From the NCBI GenBank assembly GCA_905372345.1, contig CAJPPE010000029.1, positions 1 through 10,412 of the forward strand: DNA of 10,412 bases, given 5' to 3'. Positions 5,772 to 10,412 of this stretch are shown here, one piece after another. The DNA is from an uncultured Treponema sp. GTDB taxonomy: Bacteria > Spirochaetota > Spirochaetia > Treponematales > Treponemataceae. The number at the start of each line of letters is the position of its first letter. Position 1 is the first letter of the stretch. The notes under the pieces were generated by a model. The model had not been told where the DNA came from, searched no databases, and saw nothing but the letters and a program-made list of their open reading frames with translations. A program made the translations under genes and the position numbers.

Positions 5772-7559
5772 ATGAATAAAAAATCAAAAGGAATATTCGA
5801 CAGTGTTTTTTATTATTCAAATGAAGGAAAACCGTTTCTTATTGCAAGCATTTTTTTATCTACGGTAGGAATGTTATGCAATGCCGTTCCATATATATCG
5901 GTATATTTTATAGGCAAAATATTTTTAACCGGCGGGGACAGGGACGGCGTTTTCTTTTGGATAATGGTTGCAGGTGCTGCCGTTTTATGTAATTTAATTT
6001 TTTCATTTTTAGGCAGTTTGGGCTGCCATAGGGTGGCGTTTAAAATTTTATATAGGTATCGAATTAAGCTGATGGAACATTTAGGAAAATTACCGCTCGG
6101 TTTTTTTTCCAAAAACACAAGCGGCTCCATTCAAAAAATAATGGATGAAAATATCGAAAAATTAGAAGGGGTTATCGCTCACATGCTGCCTGATTTGACG
6201 GGTTCCTTTGTTGTGCTGATTTTACTCTTATTAGGAATTGCCTATCTTAATTGGCTTATGGCAATTACGGTGCTCATTTCGGTGGTGCTTGCCTTTTTCT
6301 TTCAGGCTTTGATTTTTGGCGGAGAAAAAGCAAAAGAAAGATATGCAAACTATATGAAACTTTCGGCAGATATTACCGGTCATTTTTCAGAGTATGTAAA
6401 AGGAATGGCGGAAGTAAAACTGTTTGGACGGGCAGGCGGCATATCAAAAAATTTGGAGCACAGCCTTGACGGATGTCTTGACTGGGAAATAACCAATTAT
6501 AAAAGATCCGCTTTTTTTATGAGCATGTATAAAAGTATTATCCTATCTCTTCTTAGCTTTGTCGTTCCGGTCGGCGGTTTTTTGATTTTTAAAAATCCTG
6601 CAGGAGATACGGTTTTATCGGTTATTATGGCATTGATTATCGTGCCTGCACTGTACGACCCGCTTTTAACCTGTATAGATTATGCAAATCAAATCAACTT
6701 TGCAAAAGCAGGCCTTGTGCAGATAGACGGTATTTTAAATGAGCCCGTTTTTAAAGCAAAAAATAATGAGGAAAAAGAAAAGGGTGCGGCGGTGCATTTT
6801 GATTCGGTTTCATTTTCGTATCAAAATGAGGCAGACCCCTTACGGAAGCAAGCTCTTGATACCGTTTCATTTACTTGTAATGAAAATGAGATGACTGCTT
6901 TGGTCGGAGAATCGGGAAGCGGAAAATCCACCATAGGGCAGCTGCTTTTACGGTTTTGGGATGTGCATGAAGGAAGTATAAAGATCGGCGGAAAGGATAT
7001 AAAAAGCTTTGATACGGAAGACTTAATGGAAAAAATCGCCTTTGTTTTCCAAGACACCCATATCTTTTCTGATACGGTACGAAATAATATTTCGATGAAT
7101 AAAAACTGCTCCGATGAAACGATAATCGAAGCGGCGAAAAAGGCGAGATGCCACGATTTTATTATGAACCTTCCCGATAAATATGACACCCTGATCGGTT
7201 CGGGGAATATAAAGCTGTCAGGCGGAGAAGCTCAACGGATTTCGATAGCACGGGCTTTTTTAAAAGATTCTAAAATAGTTATTTTGGACGAAGCCTTGGC
7301 CTATACCGATGCGGAAAATGAAAACTTGATACAGGAAGCAATTAGAAATCTTATTAAAGATAAAACGGTCATTGTCATTGCGCACCGGCTGAAAAGCATT
7401 ATGGATGCGGATAAGATTATCGTTTTAAGCGACGGAAAAATTATAGAAGAAGGCACGCACAAAAGCCTTATGGAAAAAGACGGAGCATATAAAACGCTGT
7501 GGAATTTACAGTTTGAAGCGGAAACATGGGAAATAGCAAGCAAGGGAGGTGAACTGTAA
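5772..7559 (+). CDS. ABC half-transporter A (exporter-fold membrane domain fused to ATPase)
   Basis: This 595-residue fused permease-ATPase has six membrane segments in roughly residues 21-305 and a nucleotide-binding domain from about 345. Walker A is GESGSGKST (379-387), the signature LSGGE 482-486, Walker B ILDE 504-507 with catalytic E507, and the switch histidine H538. The D-loop is unusual (AYTD, 510-513), and the exporter X-loop glutamate is replaced by S477. The start at 5772 is preferred because GGAG (5762-5765) lies six bases upstream; the in-frame ATG at 5760 overlaps that site and has no ribosome site of its own. The stop overlaps the next gene's start by one base (TAATG), so the two products are probably made in equal amounts as a heterodimer. 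Pairs of this type include importers of metal chelates (YbtPQ, IrtAB) and exporters; context favours import. Confidence 0.9.
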   Translation: MNKKSKGIFDSVFYYSNEGKPFLIASIFLSTVGMLCNAVPYISVYFIGKIFLTGGDRDGVFFWIMVAGAAVLCNLIFSFLGSLGCHRVAFKILYRYRIKLMEHLGKLPLGFFSKNTSGSIQKIMDENIEKLEGVIAHMLPDLTGSFVVLILLLLGIAYLNWLMAITVLISVVLAFFFQALIFGGEKAKERYANYMKLSADITGHFSEYVKGMAEVKLFGRAGGISKNLEHSLDGCLDWEITNYKRSAFFMSMYKSIILSLLSFVVPVGGFLIFKNPAGDTVLSVIMALIIVPALYDPLLTCIDYANQINFAKAGLVQIDGILNEPVFKAKNNEEKEKGAAVHFDSVSFSYQNEADPLRKQALDTVSFTCNENEMTALVGESGSGKSTIGQLLLRFWDVHEGSIKIGGKDIKSFDTEDLMEKIAFVFQDTHIFSDTVRNNISMNKNCSDETIIEAAKKARCHDFIMNLPDKYDTLIGSGNIKLSGGEAQRISIARAFLKDSKIVILDEALAYTDAENENLIQEAIRNLIKDKTVIVIAHRLKSIMDADKIIVLSDGKIIEEGTHKSLMEKDGAYKTLWNLQFEAETWEIASKGGEL

Positions 7560-9304
7560 TGAAAGAACTGATAAGAAAATTTACAATGGGGCATCCCAAA
7601 CAAATGGCGGAACCGGTGATATGGTATTTTTTGGAAGGCTTTACCGTCGGTTTTCCGGCAGTAGCGGTATATTTTGCAATTAATCTTTTTATTACATATT
7701 TTAATAATCCTGCAATCATCTTTGATAAGGGATATTGGAATATAGCCCTCTGGCTTGCAGTTTTTTTCCTTTTGCAGTTGACGGTCAGTACGCTTACCTT
7801 TTTAAAAACCTTTCTTCCCGGTGCCCGTAACTCTGCACAGAACAAAAAAGACTTTATTCAAAAAATAAAAAGATTACCGCTCGGTTTTTTTTCTAAAACC
7901 CGTTCCGGAGAACTTATCAATACATTTACCGGAGATTTTTTAGCGATTGAGCAGGGTATGGTCGGCTCTTTTACGGGATTGTTCGGTGTTGTTTTTTCCT
8001 GCATCTTAACATCGGTTTTTATGTTTTGGTTTAATTGGAAAATGGCGCTTGCCTTTTATATTGCACTCCCGATTTCCGCAATTATTATTTTAATTTCTTT
8101 TAAGGTATTGGGAAACTTAATTGTAAGCTCAAGAACGGCAAAAGATAATACTGCAGAAGCGCTCAATGAATATCTTTCCGGTATGAAAATTCTTAGGAGC
8201 TACAATCAAATAGGAAAGGGTTTTTCCAAACTTGAAGATGCCTACAAAAACCTAAAAGATATCAGCATAAGGGGAGAAACATTGGGCGGCTCCTTTTTAG
8301 GTTTTGCCTTAACATTTGCACGGGCAGGGCTTCCGCTTATGTGTTTTGCCGGAACCTATCTTATTTTCGGCGGCGAAATAGGCTTAACCGAATTTTTAAG
8401 TATCATTATTATCGGCACCAAAATCATAAGTCCGCTTCTTACATGGATTCGGTACACCGCCATTCTTAGAATGCAGTATGTCAGTGCAACAAGAATCGAC
8501 AATGTTATGAGGAAAAAAGAATTAGGCGGTGAAAAATCAATAGAAATAAAAGATTTGGGCGATATTGAGTTTGAACATACGGGTTTTTCATATTTACAAG
8601 GGAAAAATGTTATTGATGATATATCCTGCATTTTTAAGAAAAACTCTCTTACCGCCATTGTGGGGCCGAGCGGCGGAGGAAAATCCACCATATTAAAACT
8701 TATCGCACGGTTTTGGGATGTAAACTCAGGAAGTATAAAAATCGGCGGTGTTTCACTCAATGAAATAAATCCCGATCACTGGCTTAAACATATTTCAATG
8801 GTACTGCAAGAGGTCTATCTTTTCCATGATACCATAAGAGAAAACATTATGTTCGGAAACAAAAACGCAACGGAAGAAGATATGATTCGCGCTTCCAAAC
8901 TAGCAGGCTGTCATGAGTTTATAGAAAAACTGCCTGAAGGATATAACACCATTGTAGGTGAAGGCGGTTCTACCTTATCGGGCGGTGAAAAGCAAAGGAT
9001 TTCAATTGCCAGAGCAATTCTTAAAAACGCACCGATTTTATTACTTGATGAACCTACAGCGAGCTTAGACTCAAAAAATGAAGTATTGGTTCAAAAGGCC
9101 ATATCAAACTTGGTTAAAGATAAAACCGTCATCATGATTGCCCATCGCTTAAAAACCATAAAGAACGCTGACAAGATTATCGTCTTGGATAAGGGTCGCA
9201 TTGTGGAAGAAGGCAGGCACTCCGAACTGTTGGAAAAGCAAGGCCTGTACGCACGGCTGTGGCATCTACAAAATAAATCAAAAGAATGGAAGATTTCATT
9301 ATAG
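7559..9304 (+). CDS. ABC half-transporter B (exporter-fold membrane domain fused to ATPase)
   Basis: This 581-residue partner of half-transporter A has six membrane segments in roughly residues 19-300 and an ATPase domain from about 335. All core motifs are canonical: Walker A GPSGGGKST (369-377), X-loop glutamate E468 in the VGEGG turn, LSGGE (473-477), Walker B LLDE with E498, D-loop ASLD (501-504) and switch H529. It shares the LPLGFFSK segment before membrane segment 3 with half-transporter A (residue 106 here, 107 there) and near-identical stretches around Walker A, showing that the two are paralogues. A strong ribosome site, GGGAGGT (7544-7550), sits inside the end of the upstream gene, eight bases before the ATG. 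It should assemble with A into one transporter with two unequal ATP sites. Confidence 0.92.
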   Translation: MKELIRKFTMGHPKQMAEPVIWYFLEGFTVGFPAVAVYFAINLFITYFNNPAIIFDKGYWNIALWLAVFFLLQLTVSTLTFLKTFLPGARNSAQNKKDFIQKIKRLPLGFFSKTRSGELINTFTGDFLAIEQGMVGSFTGLFGVVFSCILTSVFMFWFNWKMALAFYIALPISAIIILISFKVLGNLIVSSRTAKDNTAEALNEYLSGMKILRSYNQIGKGFSKLEDAYKNLKDISIRGETLGGSFLGFALTFARAGLPLMCFAGTYLIFGGEIGLTEFLSIIIIGTKIISPLLTWIRYTAILRMQYVSATRIDNVMRKKELGGEKSIEIKDLGDIEFEHTGFSYLQGKNVIDDISCIFKKNSLTAIVGPSGGGKSTILKLIARFWDVNSGSIKIGGVSLNEINPDHWLKHISMVLQEVYLFHDTIRENIMFGNKNATEEDMIRASKLAGCHEFIEKLPEGYNTIVGEGGSTLSGGEKQRISIARAILKNAPILLLDEPTASLDSKNEVLVQKAISNLVKDKTVIMIAHRLKTIKNADKIIVLDKGRIVEEGRHSELLEKQGLYARLWHLQNKSKEWKISL

Positions 9305-9323
9305 AGCTTCGGGAGGAATACAA

Positions 9324-9923
9324 ATGAATAAGAAAATCGGATTAAAGGATATTGTCCTTATTACATTGCTTACCGCCATTATGATCGGCATACAAACGGT
9401 AGTATTAATGCCGTTTATAACAAATCTAAAATTTGTTATTTGGTTTGTAGGCGGAATCGATGGGGTATTGTGCGGCATCATTTATTGTTTGATGATAGCA
9501 AAGGCTCCTAAATTGGGAACGGCTTTTATATTCTCGTTTATTTTTGCCGTGTACTATTTTTTTGTAAACAGTATGATTATCATCAGTGCAATGATAGCCG
9601 GTGCAGGCTTGGTTATGGAACTTATCCTGTGGAACAACGGCTATAAGAATAAAATAAAAGCAACTATTGCATATGTACTGTTCGGTTTGATAATAATGCT
9701 GGCTCCCAATGTGCTTATTTTTTTGCAAAAAGATGCGATGATTGCAGGATTACAGGCAAATGGATTGACACAAGAATATATTGATTCGATATTCGCAGTT
9801 TATAGTGCTGAAAATATAGGCATCGGTATGCTTCTTACTGCTATCGGCTCCATTGCGGGTACGCAAATCGGGTATCGAGTATTGAATAGATATTTTATTT
9901 CCGGCGGAATGGTAGAAAAATAA
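9324..9923 (+). CDS. ECF transporter S component, Trep_Strep/MptD-like family
   Basis: This is a 199-residue, very hydrophobic protein with about six membrane segments (near 10-30, 37-58, 65-80, 84-102, 112-135 and 163-185) and a basic C-terminal region (YRVLNRYF). Length, layout and neighbours fit the small integral membrane family first noted in Treponema and Streptococcus and now regarded as putative substrate-binding (S) components of energy-coupling factor importers. In such systems the S protein captures a vitamin, cofactor or metal complex and is driven by a T subunit and two ATPases. The start at 9324 is set by GGGAGGA (9311-9317), six bases upstream; an in-frame ATG at 9201 lies inside the preceding gene and lacks support. 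The substrate is not identifiable from sequence. Confidence 0.83.
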   Translation: MNKKIGLKDIVLITLLTAIMIGIQTVVLMPFITNLKFVIWFVGGIDGVLCGIIYCLMIAKAPKLGTAFIFSFIFAVYYFFVNSMIIISAMIAGAGLVMELILWNNGYKNKIKATIAYVLFGLIIMLAPNVLIFLQKDAMIAGLQANGLTQEYIDSIFAVYSAENIGIGMLLTAIGSIAGTQIGYRVLNRYFISGGMVEK

Positions 9924-9926
9924 GGT

Positions 9927-10412
9927 ATGCCGGCAGAAAACAAAAAATATATTCCCGATATAAGAGTAAACCTCTTTCTTGCCGTTGCCGGCAGTATAGC
10001 CGTTTTGACCTATAAAAATGAAATTACTTTTATAGCAGCGTTTGCTGTTTCTGTAGTTTTTATTTTAGTTCAAAGAGAATACAAAAAGGCATTCACCTTT
10101 GTTTTAATTTTTTTGCTGCTCTTTTTGTTTTCTCACCTTACGGCCGGAATAACAAAGCTTCAAACCTTATGGCTATTCGCAGCCGTTACAAGGCATCTTT
10201 TAATCCCGCTTTCTTTTGTGTCGGGAATTTCGGATAGACCTCCGGGAATGCTTCTCGAAGTTTTTCATCGGCTGCATTTACCGAAAGGGTTCGGTATTTC
10301 AGTTATTGTGTTATTACGATTTTTACCCACGATTAAGTATGAATTAAAAGCGATACGGGGTGCCTTAAAGTTTAGAGGAGTAGGAATATCGCTATTAAAC
10401 ACGGTTTTTCAC
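9927..10412 (+). CDS. ECF transporter T component (EcfT/CbiQ family), 3' end cut by the window
   Basis: The frame opens at the ATG at 9927, 3 bases after the S-component stop, and stays open for 162 codons to the window edge with no stop. The protein has several membrane segments (near 14-29, 33-49, 55-72 and 80-100) followed by a soluble stretch with the EcfT/CbiQ hallmark. RFLP (131-134), then an E-x-x-A-I-R-G-A spacing and K-F-R-G (148-151), match the family pattern RFxP...E...A...RG; this is the first of the two coupling motifs that bind the ATPases. The second motif would lie beyond the edge. No strong ribosome site precedes the ATG, so translation is probably coupled to the S gene. ATPase genes of the ECF module are expected just downstream. 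Confidence 0.85.
   Translation, partial: MPAENKKYIPDIRVNLFLAVAGSIAVLTYKNEITFIAAFAVSVVFILVQREYKKAFTFVLIFLLLFLFSHLTAGITKLQTLWLFAAVTRHLLIPLSFVSGISDRPPGMLLEVFHRLHLPKGFGISVIVLLRFLPTIKYELKAIRGALKFRGVGISLLNTVFH

Noticed and set aside
7468..7845. Minus-strand open frame across the junction of the two ABC genes
   Set aside because: It is antisense to strongly conserved transporter coding sequence and shows no recognisable protein character.
9201..9323. Long form of the S-component frame starting at 9201
   Set aside because: It lies inside half-transporter B, its extra 41 residues are unlike a membrane protein, and the ATG at 9324 has a strong ribosome site.

Overview
The window looks like chromosomal DNA of an oral-type spirochaete, most likely Treponema denticola or a close relative. 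The grounds are the low G+C content with A/T-rich gaps, a short archaeal-type phenylalanyl-tRNA synthetase beta subunit (a known spirochaete trait), and a small membrane protein resembling the 'Trep_Strep' (MptD-like) family of ECF substrate-binding components. The species call comes from protein character, not from a database search.

Left part (1-1959, + strand): two overlapping envelope genes. The first is cut by the window edge and is a membrane-anchored protein that looks like a beta-propeller. The second is an exported protein with an M23/LytM-like fold that has lost the usual zinc ligands, followed by an Ig-like C-terminal part. They overlap by one base and are probably translated together.

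Middle part (1964-4524, - strand): an apparent operon made of pheT and a TIM-barrel sugar isomerase/epimerase-like or AP-endonuclease-2-like gene, driven by an extended -10 promoter just upstream of pheT. It converges on the envelope pair with only 4 bases between the stop codons.

Right part (4625-10412): an accessory transport locus. An AraC-family regulator (- strand) diverges from a + strand operon that runs: exporter-fold ABC half-transporter A, exporter-fold ABC half-transporter B, ECF S component, ECF T component (cut by the right edge). The gene order resembles the ybtA / ybtPQ arrangement of siderophore uptake (regulator divergent from a pair of fused membrane-ATPase proteins), here extended by an ECF import module. 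I infer a small chelated metal or cofactor substrate, but the sequence does not identify it. The 199-base divergent region is dense with sites: a near-consensus promoter for each direction, a palindrome over the regulator's -35 box, a 10-base direct repeat next to each promoter, and a second palindrome in the transporter operon's leader.

I see no RNA genes, CRISPR arrays, insertion sequences or intrinsic terminators I would defend. No gene-free stretch exceeds 200 bases.
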